NCBI RefSeq assembly: GCF_003255815.1
Contig: NC_037682.1
Span: forward strand, 49,687,131-49,751,130
DNA from: Theropithecus gelada
Taxonomy: Eukaryota; Chordata; Mammalia; Primates; Cercopithecidae
Length of the DNA stretch: 64,000 bases
Direction of reading: 5' to 3'
The notes under the pieces were generated by a model. That model had not been told where the DNA came from and searched no databases. It saw nothing but the letters and a program-made list of their open reading frames with translations. A program made the translations under genes and the position numbers. Every line of letters starts with the position of its first letter. Within the stretch, counting starts at the first letter, position 1. Of the stretch, positions 23,471 to 35,134 are shown one piece after another.

Positions 23471-23628
23471 CCTCTTGCCTGAATCTTTTGGCCTGAGGAT
23501 GTCATCTCTCCTCAAACCAAGAGAAGCCATCTTTGGGGTGTTTCATCTCGCTCTATGGCTGGTCCCACTGGGAAGTCAGCTCTCTACACATATGTGACCT
23601 CAGAGAAGCCTTCTCGGACCACCTGAAT

Positions 23629-24078
23629 TCATTTGCTATAACAAATATATTCTCTCACAGTTTTGGAAGCTGCAAGTCCGAAATCAAGGTGCTGATAGGG
23701 CCACACACCTTCCAGAGGTTCTGAGGGAAAATCCATTCAATGTCTCTCCCTTAACTTCTGGTGGCTGCCAGCCATCTCTGGCCTTCCTTGACCTGTAGAC
23801 ACACCACTCCAATCTTTGCCTTCATCAACACATCGCTGTCTCCTGTGTGGGTCTTCTCTCATGTCTGTCTCAAATCTCAGTCTGCCTTTCTCTCATAAGG
23901 ACATTTGTCACTGGATTTAAGGCCCACTTGGACCACCCAGAATGATCTCCTCATTCAGGATCCTCAATTTACCACATCTGCAAAGATGATTTTTCCAAAG
24001 AAGGTAATATTCACAGGTTTTCGGGATCAGGACATGGATACATCTTTTTTGGGTCCACCATTCAACCTGTTACACCCC
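23629..24078 (-). mobile_element. MLT1-type MaLR LTR
   Basis: Antisense order 'gctataacaaatatattctctcacagttttgg', 'atgtctctcccttaacttctggtgg', 'ataaggacatttgtcactgg', 'ccaaagaaggtaatattcac' and 'ttcaacctgttac' corresponds to an MLT1-family LTR read backwards. It lies inside an L2. Confidence 0.7.
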
Positions 24079-24184
24079 CAAGTCTAAAAGAGATCTCATT
24101 GCCTGCCTCTATCCCATTACTCTGTATTCTTTCCTATTCAGCATCTGTCACTATCTGGAGCTTTCTAATTCCTTTATGCATTAT

Positions 24185-24295
24185 CCACAGTGTCCTCAAC
24201 CAGGGTGCATCTGGCATTTTGAGCAGGGCAAATACTCGCTGTACAGAAATGAGCTTTTCCTTGCAAAGTATTTAGCATTTCAACCTCCATACCAG
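24185..24295 (-). repeat. MER20-like hAT fragment
   Basis: 'cctcaaccagggtgcatctggcattttgagc' and 'agtatttagcatttcaacc' resemble the antisense 5' half of MER20. The remainder of the insertion, to about 24418, is not recognisable. Confidence 0.5.
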
Positions 24296-24570
24296 GGTGG
24301 GGAGGAGAGGGACAGAGAGAATATTTATGACATTCAAAGAAACTCCTCTTATCTCCCATGGATATCCAGTGTCCCCACTTGGCAGACAGTATGGGCCCAG
24401 GGTCAGAGTCCCTAGCTAACATATTTTGTTTTTATCATCTGTCTCCTTTAACAGGAATGAAAGCTTCATGAGAGCAAGGAACTCATCTGTCTTGGTCTCT
24501 CCTGTATTTGCAGTCTCAAACAGTGCCTGGTCCCAGGCAGACACTCAACGTATATTCTCTGAATGCACAA

Positions 24571-25419
24571 AGAAGATCAAGACCCTGTTTCTGGAAATGT
24601 GTTTTGGATGTTTCCCTTAAGGTGCTCCAGCCTAAGAAGGGAAAGTCGCATGATATGCACTTCAATAACAATGAAAAAATAACAAGATAAGTCTTTAGCC
24701 TTATCCCTGGGGCACCTCACTTTCTATTCCTTCCCCACTCCCTCCTCTCCTTGGCAGAGCTGCATGAGCACTCAGAGCCATTCCTTAACCAGCTGTCCTG
24801 GGCCCTGCCATGTGGTTCCTTCCCTGCCAACCTGAAGTACTGCTCCTGCAGTCACCTGGTGTCTATTGTCATCCCCACAGGTTTCCTCCCATACCACTGC
24901 CACAAAATTAGTGGGCGAGCTTCAGGCCAGGGGCCTGTGATCTTGCCATCTGGTGAAGATCCTGCTTCTCCACTCTTGGCTGGCCACCAAAGCCAGCTGC
25001 CATTTCATTCACTACCTGTGTGAGTGCAGGTAACTCACTTCACTTCTGTGATTTTCAGAAACCTCATCCATAAATCAGGAATGACACTTGATGGATTTAT
25101 CAGCAATTATAGCCCCTGGCAGATAGTTTAGTTACACCATAGATGCTTATTTCTTTTCCTCACTTTTTATAAGGAAAAGAGAGACCAGGTTATAAGGAAA
25201 AGAGAGACCAGGAGGGATGCAGGGAGGCCCCTACCTCTTCCTGGACCATAAAGACCTCCCCAGTTTGTGTTGGAGAGAATGGTGGAGAGGTACGGTGAGA
25301 GGATCTAGGCAAGGCCTCTAGGCACTAACACCTGTATGGGATCAGACTGGATTGGTGCAGAAAATGAGGAAGGCAGACGATTACCTAGTGGTTGGGCAAA
25401 TGGACGTTAGAGTTAGTAA
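24571..25419. other. unannotated unique sequence
   Basis: No gene or repeat is recognised except a perfect 23-bp tandem duplication listed separately. Confidence 0.4.
25167..25212 (+). repeat. perfect 23-bp tandem duplication
   Basis: The unit starting 'ttataaggaaaagagaga' occurs at 25167-25189 and again at 25190-25212 without a mismatch, so the duplication is probably recent. Confidence 0.95.
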
Positions 25420-25565
25420 CCCCAAATGTGACCTTGGGTGAAGCATCTGTGAGACAGAGAAAATAAATAACTTGCCCAAGGTCAGACAGCTGAACATGGT
25501 AGAGTTGGGAATTAGCCTTTGCAATAGACAAAGTTTATGCTTTTCCTACTGTACCATTCTGCCTT
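25420..25565 (-). repeat. MIR SINE fragment
   Basis: 'ataacttgcccaaggtcagacagctgaacatgg' is the antisense MIR core, followed by 'agagttgggaattagcc'. Confidence 0.8.
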
Positions 25566-26234
25566 CCTTATGTAGTCTCTCAGGAAGATTGTTGCCTCAG
25601 CTCCAGGGCTGAAAAGCAGCCAAGAATGGTTTTGCTCTGCCCAGTGTGTTTGAAGGAATGCTTCAGGTTTCTTGATACATTAGGAAGCAGAGGCACAGAT
25701 GATAGAAATCAATGTGTACTTCCCAGGCTCTGTGTGAATTTGGTTATGAGACCTGATTGCACACACACGTGCATGCACACACACATCCCCACTATCACTG
25801 CCACCATCATATAGACATTGTTCAAGCTCAGGCCAGCTTCAGAAGTCAGCATGGTCCTGGGCGACCACAGGAAAATCAGCGAGGCTGAGGCAGAAAGCAT
25901 CATGCAGGTAATCGAGAGGTGATTGTGCAGGGATCATCGCCTCCATTTAGGTGTCAATTGTGTAATTTCCAGCTGTTCCTCAGCTCAACAGCTGGAGTTC
26001 AATATGCTCAGGGCTTATTTGGAGGCTCCCAGCCAGGGAACTCAATATTAAGCTGGCTTCCAGGATCTAGGAAAAGCAGTTACTATTGCAGCAAACCACA
26101 GAGGAGAGGCCCCTTTTTTTCCATCCACTTAAGCAATGGTGGGTCTTTGGGAACAATATTGGTGCTGCCTATACGTGGCTGGTCTAAATCAAAATAAAAC
26201 TAAAAACAAAAGATCCTAATACAAACATATGAAG
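25566..26234. other. unannotated unique sequence
   Basis: Only a short CA-rich stretch at 25760-25788 is notable. Confidence 0.4.
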
Positions 26235-26410
26235 TGATTTAATCCCTTTACAGAGATTATTTCATTTTGCCCACTCCTGTGGTTGGGTCATTCTGTTATT
26301 CCCATTTTATATCAGTAAGCTATGTAGTCTTTTCTATGTCAAACAAAGCCATGGTTTTCAGAAATGGTTGTGGAAGCCAGATCTGTTTGACCCCAGAACC
26401 CTACTAATCA
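26235..26410 (-). repeat. MIR SINE fragment
   Basis: 'cctttacagagattatttcattttgcccactcctgtgg', 'ttattcccattttatatcagtaagc' and 'gaagccagatctgtttgac' follow antisense MIR order. Confidence 0.65.
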
Positions 26411-26959
26411 GAACTAACCTCCAGACAGGGCTACACTCTAGTTTGGAAAAGTGCTGCCAGCTCATTCAGATTCTGCCACTTAGAAAGGGGACCCTGCTCC
26501 AGGAGGGAAGAGGGAAGCCCCCCGAAGCAGAGATCCCCGGGGACTGGCAGGAGCACTTAGCTAGGCCTCAAGTGGAAGCCTTGTGGATATACCATGAATA
26601 TGTTTTCTTTTATGATGTCAGCATCTTCATCAGAGTAATTTGGAGCTGGAAGGTAGTGGCTTTTATATTTCATCCCACCTTTGATTTTTACTTCCCACTC
26701 TTTGTTCCCTCCACAAAACCAAAATGCATGCTTTTCTCCCTCTCTTTTCCTCCCACCATTTAATTATCTTGTCTGGTGATAGCAAATACCCAGGCTACAC
26801 GCTACGCTTCTGGGCCCGTGGTAGGCATTACTAATTAATCATAACATTCTTTCCCAGGAAGCCCAGGAACTGCCTTAGATTTCTTCTTAAAGCTGAAATC
26901 TAGGAAATTACTTCAAATGGTTGTTGGGCCATGATCTGGAACCTAACTGAATGACTGGG
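26411..26959. other. unannotated unique sequence
   Basis: A 131-codon frame at 26368-26763 (+) overlaps the preceding MIR and has no protein features. No other signal is seen. Confidence 0.4.
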
Positions 26960-27210
26960 CTCTTCATTCACTCGTTTATTTATTACATATTTGTGAAGGA
27001 CCTACTATGTCAGGATACTGTTTTAAGCACTGGGAATTCAGCAGTGAACAGAAACATATAATCTTGGAATATCTATTTGAGCGATTTAGACCAGTCACTC
27101 AAGTTAAAGACAGTGAAACAGTAAAGGGATTTGACCTTAGATTTCTGAATTTAAGCCAAGATGGGCAAATGTCACAGGACTGGGATAATGGGCAATGTTG
27201 TGAATGGTGA
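26960..27210 (-). repeat. L2 LINE 3' region
   Basis: 'attcactcgtttatttattacatatttgtgaaggacctactatg', 'agcactgggaattcagcagtgaacag' is the antisense L2 terminus. Confidence 0.75.
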
Positions 27211-27499
27211 AAGTGATGGGATTGGCCCTCCAGCATGACCACGAGCCCACTGGATCTATGACTCTGAAAGACTAATCTGTCTGGTGACCAGAATTAAAGT
27301 CATCAGGGCCGGGAATCTGAGTTCCACTGAGCACTCCATCCGTAATTTGGTATACCCTCAGAGCTCTCGGCCTCTGCTCACTTTAGGTCACTGAACTATT
27401 ATTGAACATCCACCATGGGCCGACCACTGGGAGAGACATTTGGGACACAAGTCAAAAGGATGGATGCTCATAGTGAGAAGAGGGGGTGGGCTGGTGGCA
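27211..27499. other. unannotated sequence with a weak L2-like piece
   Basis: 'ttattgaacatccaccatgggccgacc' at about 27399 resembles an antisense L2 or MIR end. The rest is unrecognised. Confidence 0.35.
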
Positions 27500-27590
27500 T
27501 ATTTTCCTCACTCTCATATTTCTCTTCTATAAAAGAGAGTTGGACTAACTGATCCCTAAGGCCACTTTTATGTCTGATTTTAGAGACCAC
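27500..27590 (+). repeat. MIR3-like SINE fragment
   Basis: 'cttctataaaagagagttggactaactgatccctaaggccac' is the sense form of the block seen reversed at 3735-3830. Confidence 0.55.
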
Positions 27591-28254
27591 TTGAGGTGGT
27601 CATCTCAGAAGCATGACTTCCCAATGCTGGCCACCAAACCAGGTTGTTCTCTATCCTGGCTTTGCATTGATATTGCTGAGTTGGGAAGGCCTGGTGGTCA
27701 GGAATGGCTTGCCTGAGTGCCATTCCTGCTCTCCCTCTCTCATAGCATTGCTCAGTATCCTGAGTGCTATAAGAATACTTACTTACTCATTTGGGCTCAA
27801 TCCTTGAATCTATTGTTTACTGCTGGTCCATTTGGAATCCCCCACATCTTTAGGCTTCTTATTAGATGAGAGGACACAGAGCCATTATGTCCTCCTTGCT
27901 CTTTTCCTTACTCCAGGTCACCTGTAGGTTTCTGCTGAGTACTCCATTTCCTTCAAAGTTATACCAGAAAGAGTGACTCAAGCAGGGGGAACTTTCAGTG
28001 GTGGGAAAGGGTGGCAGATATGGGTATAGAGCCAGAGTTTAGGCAATCGTTCAATGAAACCATCAAAAAACTACTTGCTGTGGCTATGATCAAGTTAGAA
28101 GGCAGAAAAATAAGAAAGACACTGCATGTGGGTGTATGTATTTACAATTTTGCAATGGGCATGGTAAGGTAGTAGGGCACCTCAAAATATGAATAGCCCC
28201 GTCAAGACCCATAGTCTAGTCAATTATTTTGTGCTAAAATATATCTCTATATTA
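27591..28254. other. unannotated unique sequence
   Basis: No gene or repeat is recognised. Confidence 0.4.
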
Positions 28255-28380
28255 AAACAATAGCATATAGACAAACGCATATGTATACGTGTACATATAT
28301 GTGTGTATATACGTATGTGTGTATATGTATATGTGTGTACATATGTACATATGCATGTGTATATGTGTATGTATATGAAA
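28255..28380. repeat. (TATG/TGTA)n microsatellite
   Basis: About 120 bp of interrupted alternating purine-pyrimidine sequence built from TG, TA and ATGT units. It is likely length-variable and prone to non-B DNA. Confidence 0.9.
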
Positions 28381-28404
28381 TGTTCATATTAATATAAAGT
28401 ATGT

Positions 28405-28500
28405 CTTTAGCAGTCCTGTCCCACCTAATAGTTCAGCACAGCATAATAGCCTGGCACTTAGTTGGGACTCACTAAATGTTTCTCAAATGAATGGAACTGT
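28405..28500 (+). repeat. L2 LINE 3' terminus
   Basis: 'agcctggcacttagttgggactcactaaatgtttctcaaatgaatgg' is the L2 end. Confidence 0.7.
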
Positions 28501-28795
28501 AAACAATTAGATTCTTTATCTGTTGTGTGGTGATTTCTCCTGTACTCAAAGGCAGCCTACTTGAAGGTGATACAAATGATATGTTCATACCCTTCTGTCC
28601 CAGCTCTAAATAACGTTTTTATTTCACTTGTAACTCCCTTACCTGTAGCCATTAGCACACAGCATTCCAGGTCCACTGCAGATATTATGTAATCTAATAA
28701 GGACAATAGTTGACCACTTCAAAAATTAGAAATGGCTTTAACTTGTGGCTTCTGGGGCAAAAGTTGTTTTTGGTGTAGCAGGATTCATTGTGGAA
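28501..28795. other. unannotated sequence
   Basis: Possibly further L2-related sequence, too diverged to call. Confidence 0.35.
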
Positions 28796-29115
28796 TAATA
28801 ACAATTATAGTAACATTATTATTAATAATAATGTCTGTTGTGTCTTTAGAGTCTACCGTGAGGTGGGAACTATGCTAGACACTTTGCATATCTGAAAAGT
28901 GCTATTCCTATTGTTAAAAGTATTATTTACATGATTGAGCCAAATGTGTGCACAATACTTTATATGTATTATCTCATCTAATTTTCACATGTCTGTGAAA
29001 TAGTTGCTGTTACTTACTGTATGCAAATGGTGAAATTGAGGCTCCAAGAGGGTGAGTAATTTGCCCCAAGTTACCCACACACTGTGTAGCAACCAGAATT
29101 CACACTCCAGGGAAA
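28796..29115 (-). repeat. MIR SINE
   Basis: An (AAT)-rich start is followed by 'gaactatgctagacactttgc', 'tattatctcatctaattttcac', 'aaatggtgaaattgaggctccaagagggtgag' and 'cccaagttacccacac' in antisense MIR order. The extra length suggests an internal duplication or two adjacent copies. Confidence 0.8.
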
Positions 29116-30217
29116 CAGACTTCAAGGACCCCTGCATTTTTTAAAATGGGACACTGGATCAGAGAAGTGGTGGAAAACAGCGGAGACACAAGTCATGCAT
29201 CCTGGTGGGGAGATCACCAGGGTATCCACTTCCCATGGTGGCAGTGAGGAGTGGAGGAGATTATGTGAGTCAATGTCTAGACTGGTGTAGGCCACTGAGA
29301 AACACTCATGAACAACAGTCTCCTTTCCCCCCCTCGAAGCAGCAAATGTAACTAACAGTGTGAAATGTCTAGATTTTTTTTTTTTTTTGAGTGACATACA
29401 GATATTTCTGAGTCAGTTTTGATGGGGATTCATTTTCAGTGGCCATAGAAATACTCCCCATTAGCTCGTGCCTCTGTTAATCTCACATGTTGATCCTCAC
29501 AGCAGAGGTTACTATGATAGACCAACAAATAATAAAGCTAATAATAGTGAAGTGGCAGAGCCTCCCAATGTTTTAATACTGTAAGCTTTCTGTCTAAAAG
29601 ATGTCATTTCTTTCAACGGCTTCAACTTTCTTCAAGGCAGAAAACCATTGAAGCTGCAGCATAGCTGAACATCTGTCTTATCATGTGGGCAGATATTGGG
29701 ATTAAATTAACTAGAAATGAATAGAATGATGTATGACAGGGTGCAGATGTCCCAGGCACAGTGTGATAATTTCATTGCAAAACTATGTAATGAATTCCAT
29801 ACATTATGGAAGTACAAATGTACCACTTTAGGTAATTGTGATGAAAAGGTATAATGTGCAATGCATAAACAGAGTGTGAGCCCAGGGGCATTTCTCCTCT
29901 GCTATTTCTCTTTAGTCATTTCAGAATGACTTTATTTGGTTTAATGTAAGCCTATTATTATTATTATTATTAGAGCCTTATTTTTTTGGTCAGCCCCTTC
30001 GGCATTTCTTGCCTGGTTGGTATAAGAAATATTTGGAGTAGAGGAATAGAATTTGGGTGGGTCAGAGCTTTGGCCTCCTGGAGAGTGATGACTGGTGACA
30101 ACATTTACAAAAATGTGTTTGTGTGAAAATTTCAGAACAAGGATTTACCTCCCCTCTTTTATTTCTTCCCAATAGGCTGGGGAGATTGCTTCAGTATCCC
30201 CTGCTAATCTATGCATG
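29116..30217. other. unannotated unique sequence
   Basis: A T-run lies at about 29373-29388 and a (TTA)n run at 29953-29973. No gene or further repeat is recognised. Confidence 0.4.
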
Positions 30218-30400
30218 GGATTCAGGGTTGTGTGATGGGAAGAGACATGGATTTAAGCCAGAAGACCAAGGTTCCTCTTTTGACTCTGTTCTTGACTGCT
30301 GTGTGACTTTGGGAAAATCACTCCACCTCTCTGAGCTCCTATCTCCTCATTTATACAATGCAGCTGATAATACTATATCATAGTGTTGCCAGGTACCAAT
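30218..30400 (+). repeat. MIR SINE
   Basis: 'gctgtgtgactttgggaaaatcactccacctctctgagctcc' and 'ctcatttatacaatgcagctgataatac' are a well preserved sense MIR core. Confidence 0.85.
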
Positions 30401-30419
30401 GAGGAATCTCAAACTTCAG

Positions 30420-30630
30420 TTCTGAGAAAATAGGGACTGCGTCTGTTTTGCTTTTTAGCACTTTGCTAGACATTATTTTATGCCCAGTGCCTAGCAAGGT
30501 GATCACACAGAACAGGTAACTGATAACTGTTTTTAAGGACATAAGTCAAATAATTATGTGCTAGGCAAAGTGCCTAGCACAACGCCTGGCACATAAGAGG
30601 CATTTAATTAATATTTCTTGAATTCTGATG
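30420..30630 (+). repeat. L2 LINE 3' end
   Basis: 'gggactgcgtctgttttgc', 'tgcccagtgcctagcaagg' and later 'aacgcctggcacataagagg' then 'aatatttcttgaattc' repeat the L2 terminal motifs. Two overlapping L2 ends may be present. Confidence 0.65.
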
Positions 30631-31985
30631 GTTTGAAGAAGCTTACTTGCAGAGACCTTCAAATTGAGCTGTTGGTAACAGTCACTGAACAGCCCCATTA
30701 TACAGGGTCACTGGCCAAGCATCAGGTACAGCTGGGCTCCAGAGAAGGGCTGTGGATCTTCCAGTGTCACACAGCACCACAGAAGCAGGGCCAGGACTCC
30801 CTTGCTGATCAACAGCTTCAGTTTGCCTGCTTTGCCAGGCTGCCTCCTGGCTGGGATTAAGCAACCAGGTCTGGTGTGAAACAGAGGTCTCCCCTCCCTG
30901 GAGTAGAAGCATACCTTTGCTAGTATGTGTTCCATCAGGGAACAAGAAGAAGGTTTCATTCTGCAGCAAATGGCTGGCCCGCAGCCCTGCTCGCCAAGTG
31001 AGAGTGAGAGCCCCGTGGTCACAGCTGGGGCCAGTCCGAGCCCTATTTTTCTCCCTGTTCCACTGCTCTGTTCACATAGCCCCTCTCTTCCCCTTTAAGT
31101 CTTCTCTCCACCAATTATTTGCCTGGGGTGACATCAGTGGAAAATGTGAGGAGATGGCAGCAGGGCCGAAACCTTAGCCTTCCCTGGGAGGCTAGAAAAG
31201 CCTGTTTTTAATGCTCTGATTGGTCCTTGATTTCCCCAGCTTGTTTGTGCCATGTAATGCTTTCGGCACAGTTGAAGCCAGATGCCCGGGGTGATTTGAG
31301 GCCACCGAGGGCCTGGGTCCCCCTGCCCACTGGACGGATGCTTCGCTGTCTGTCCTCCCAAGGAGGGCTCCTACAGAGGAAAAGTCGTGAGGTGGGGGTT
31401 CCTTCTTCCCCCATATGAATGTTGCTGCATTAAATGCTGTGGGTTTGGGGTTGGTCACAACACATCTTTCTTCCCTTGCTCCAATCTTCCCTTCTCTATC
31501 CTCTCCCCACAAGCCTCAGGGCTGTCTGCAGGGCCTAGATTTTCTTGCCAATTTGGATGACTTGAAAGGAACATTGTTTGAAATAGAGATTTGAGGAAGG
31601 TGCTAATCTTCCGCTGCTTATCAAATTTGAGCAAAAAATGTTGACATCCCACTTTCCCAAGTGCTAGCTCAGCTTTTTTGTGTTCCACTGCAAGAGAGGA
31701 ACAGCTGTGTCTAGCAGGGGATAAAAACTCAACTCGGACTCCCCAACCCTTTATACCTGGTCTCAGCAGACCCAGGGGCACAGCAGGAATTGTGGGGGGC
31801 TTGGAGGTGTCTTCATTCCCAACAGCACGACCCTCTCAAACCCCAGGAGGGGCATCCCATTGATTGCCTCTGCTCCTGCTCCTGCTTAAACTCTTCAGGA
31901 GAAAAAAAAATGCCACTGAGAAGTTACTGCTTTAAATGTGGAGAGAGCTCTTCATTTTCTCACTATGAAAGACATATTTGGGATC
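30631..31985. other. unannotated unique sequence
   Basis: Repeat-free as far as I can see, with somewhat higher GC around 30900-31400. Many short overlapping frames on both strands, none with recognisable protein features. Confidence 0.4.
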
Positions 31986-32430
31986 ATCTGGTTTTCCAAG
32001 CAGATGCCCAGTTTATCTCACTTTAAATCAACTCTTTCAGACTGGACCCTTTCCTGGATGAATTAATTGAGCGTGGCTAAAACCAAAATGCTCTCGCGAT
32101 TAAGGAGCTAGAAACAGGGGCTCTGTGTCAAGGATGTCAGCTCGCGAGGATGGTGGCGAGTTGTTTACTTCTATTCTCATAACAGAAGGAACAGGCAGGC
32201 TCAGCCCACTGGAAATAATTTTGAATAATCTCACTCTATTACTCCAAGCGAAATTGAGTCTGCTCAAGCTACCCTAGTGATCCGACATTTCAGCGAAACG
32301 GAGAAACTAATATCCAATTCATGCAGCATAAAATAAGTGACATAAGGAAAAGCAGGATGGAATCTGGAAGTTTTTAGTTTTCAATTTGTATGGCTTGTCT
32401 TCTATTACTGGATCAAGTCACTAATGCGGC
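31986..32430. other. candidate conserved non-coding element
   Basis: Repeat-free, balanced composition with retained CpGs (for example 'gctctcgcgattaagg', 'cagctcgcgagg', 'ccaagcgaaattgag', 'cagcgaaacgg') in an otherwise CpG-depleted region. There is no open frame of note. Retained CpGs and lack of decay suggest constraint, but I cannot test this without an alignment. Confidence 0.3.
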
Positions 32431-32489
32431 TCACACAGAGGAGGAGGTTTCATTAAGCTCTTGGTCATTAGTGGTGGTGGGCATGTGTT

Positions 32490-32524
<35 letters not shown>
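32490..32524 (+). repeat. (TG)n microsatellite
   Basis: About 16 uninterrupted TG units, long enough to be polymorphic. Confidence 0.95.
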
Positions 32525-32525
<1 letters not shown>

Positions 32526-32789
32526 TAGTTATTGATGCCTGACACTGATCTGAAATATATATCACTCTGTGTAAATCAAATCAGGAAAGAAAATTTGTCT
32601 AAGAAATGGAAATTGAGTCCTGTGTTACTAACTGGAGTTCTCCCAACTGAGAGGGCAGATGACCTGGAATTTAGATTTGACCCTTTAGAAAATGCTCCCA
32701 GTGTGGGGGAAATGGCTCATTAGCTTCATCCACCAGTCCTGACAAGGTCTGTCTCCTATGAACATGCACTCTGCTAAGGGAACTGTCAT
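32525..32789. other. unannotated sequence
   Basis: No repeat or gene is recognised; it leads into an L2. Confidence 0.35.
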
Positions 32790-33440
32790 CCTCTGAGCCA
32801 GGAGGAAACCTTAACATCTCTCTTAACTTTGTCCTCCATCGTAGCCCTTACACCTTACTAGGTGCCAAATAATTGGATCTGGCATCAAATTATCTGTTGC
32901 TTCCATTCTGTCCTCTCCAGGTCTGGTTAAGACACTGATCCCATCTTTCTAGTAATCCAAATTGGTCTTTATCCTGTCTATATCTCTCTGCTTTAAGCTG
33001 TCCTCTTTCTGGTTACTAAATCACCCTAAGCACAACTTGAATATATCACTTGCTGCTCAAAAGCATTCAATGGCTCCCCATTGCCCAGTAACTAAAATTC
33101 AAACCCCAGGGCTCATCATTCAAAATCCTCTACAGTTTGGCTCCCGGCTTCCTTTCTAACTCAGTCGAACACGTTCCTCTTCATTCATACTGAGCTGCAG
33201 CCAAGTGCAAGTGATTCTTGTTTTCTTGCACACACTGTTGTCTGCCTCTGTGTGTTTGCTCACATGGTTTCCTCTGCATGGGTGTCCTGCTTCGCCTGCC
33301 CATCTGTGCAGTTCCAGATCCTACTCATGCTTAAAAATCTATGCCAGGTGCTACCTCTTCCAGGAAGACTTCCTTGATCCTCTGGGTGGAAGGAGGTCCT
33401 TCCTCCTTAGGCTCCTCATTGTTCTTATAGCACAGGGGCA
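32790..33440 (+). repeat. L2 LINE 3' portion (long copy)
   Basis: Colinear blocks include 'aaaagcattcaatggctccccattgccc', 'acagtttggctcccggcttcc', 'gtgccaggtgctacc'-like and 'ccaggaagacttccttgatcctc'. About 650 bp of sense L2 covering the ORF2 end and 3'UTR. Its frames are broken. Confidence 0.8.
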
Positions 33441-33465
33441 GCAACATAATAAATAAAATGCACAG

Positions 33466-33690
33466 CAGTGAAGTCAGATGTCTAAAGGAGAGTCCCAGCT
33501 GTGGGGTCATGTATATGCCACTTAAATTCTCTGTGACACAGGTTTTTTTCTGTGAAAATGAGCTAATAATAGTATTTACCTCTCAGAGAATTTCAGGGAA
33601 TTCAAGGGGACAATAAGTGCAATGTACTTAGTATAGTGCTTTTTGCATGGCAAGAGTTCAACATACATTCTTTTTTTTAGTTACTTTTCT
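33466..33690 (+). repeat. MIR SINE
   Basis: Sense order with 'cacttaaattctctgtgac', 'tgaaaatgagctaataatag', 'tgtacttagtatagtgctttttgc' and 'aagagttcaacataca'. Confidence 0.75.
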
Positions 33691-33744
33691 CCTCTGCAGT
33701 AGTGCAAGCTTTTAACGGAGAAGCCTGTCATTCAACTCTACATT

Positions 33745-33910
33745 TTTTTAACATATATTCGAATCACATCCTGCGCTAGGTTTGAGGACATATAGAAATA
33801 AATAACACATAGTGCCTTCCCTCCAGGGGCTCATGATCAAGGGTAGAGGTGATAAATATGCAAACAATGGCAACATACCGGGTGAAGGGGTATAATAGAA
33901 GTGATCCGAG
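33745..33910 (-). repeat. L2 LINE 3' portion
   Basis: 'ggtttgaggacatatagaaataaat' and 'gccttccctccaggggctcatgatc' correspond to the antisense L2 'ggggatacaacagtgaac...ctgccctcatggagcttac' region. Confidence 0.65.
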
Positions 33911-33911
33911 G

Positions 33912-34165
33912 AAAGGCAGTGTGGTGAGGTGGATTCACTCTGTTCGAATCCCAGCCTAGTCATTTCCTAACTGTGTGACCTTAGGCAATTACTTCACCCC
34001 TCTGTGCTTCAGTTTCTTCACCTGTCAATTGCAGATAGTAAATGGTACCTATCTCAGAGGATAGGTGTAAGGGTTACAAAGTTTGAGAACCAAGTCACAC
34101 CCAGGACAGGGCCTGACTGGTTGAAAGAGCTCAGTCAGTCATGGTTAGTTACTATCGTGGAGCTT
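33912..34165 (+). repeat. MIR SINE, near full length
   Basis: Includes 'ttcgaatcccagcctag', 'aactgtgtgaccttaggcaattacttcacccctctgtgcttcagtttcttc', and 'ggacagggcctgactgg' in consensus order. One of the best preserved MIRs here. Confidence 0.88.
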
Positions 34166-35088
34166 TTGAGGATCTGATTGATGCTTTGACTTTGGGCAAT
34201 TTCTCTGCCAGAGAGGTGAGCTTTTATGAGGATAAAGACATCATGGTTCAGAGAAGCCACGACCGGAGGCATGAGGCTTCTCAGCTGTCTGTTTTGTGAT
34301 GCACTTTAAACTCAGAGACCACTCCTCTTTCAGAACAGAAACCATTCCCGCCTGTGTCGTGAATACGTTGGCCAGAGGATTTTGCTGAATCTCTTAACAT
34401 TTCCTAGTGCTAAGGGGTCTGCTTCCGCTCTCCTAGGCTTCTGTCCAAAAAAAGTCCATTTAGAGAACATCCTCCACCCCTTTGTCATGTATGAACATTG
34501 AGATCTTATAAAACAGGGATGGATGAAACTTTATCAGGCAGTTTTAACTGGCTTCAACTCTGGTATCTGCTTTTGTGACCTTGGTAATCAGCCATGTTGG
34601 AAAATAGAAACCCCTCCAGAGTCTGCAGCTTTGTCTTCCAAGCCCTCACTCTCCTCATGCTGTGGGTCACTTGTACTTGGTCAAGGGAGACCTGGGACTC
34701 ACAGCTCAGGGAGTCTCTTGCTGTGATTGGATTGGGTCCTTCTTGGTTGGAGGTGGCAGCCAAGGAGATTCCTGGGCGGCACTGTCCTGGGGGACTATTT
34801 GACCAAAGCAGGGCACATCCACCTCTGATGTGAGTCTGTACTCAGGCCTGTTATTCAGAGAGAAGCATCAGAAAGAGTGGGTGCCTGAAGGGACCAGGAG
34901 ATGATGTGCGGTGAGTGTTCAGGTGGTGTGGAAAATCAGGAGATACAAGGGAGGATCAGGCAAAATAAATCTGTTAAATAACAACTCAAACAAATTCTTG
35001 GAAGTGAAGGACCATTTTTATTCCAGAAAAAGCAGACTTTGCTAGAGCAGATTGGATCCAGGGCTCTGCATGGCATGTACATATGTGC
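34166..35088. other. unannotated unique sequence
   Basis: No gene or repeat is recognised. Confidence 0.4.
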
Positions 35089-35123
<35 letters not shown>

Positions 35124-35134
35124 TGTGTGTGTGT
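35089..35134 (+). repeat. (GT)n microsatellite
   Basis: About 20 GT units with one interruption ('gtctgtgtg'). Confidence 0.95.

Larger units (their letters stand above)
23570..24570 (+). repeat. L2 LINE 3' region broken by two later insertions
   Basis: L2 pieces at 23570-23628 ('tcagagaagccttctcggacc'), 24079-24170 ('cattactctgtattctttcc' then 'agcatctgtcactatctgg') and 24419-24570 ('gcttcatgagagcaaggaac', 'aacagtgcctggtcccaggc') are colinear. An MLT1 LTR and a MER20-like element interrupt them. Confidence 0.7.

Noticed and set aside
26368..26763. 131-codon open frame (+)
   Set aside because: Begins inside an antisense MIR and has no protein features.
28255..28380. CRISPR-like or regulatory repeat array
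   Set aside because: It is a simple dinucleotide/tetranucleotide microsatellite, and the genome is that of a primate.
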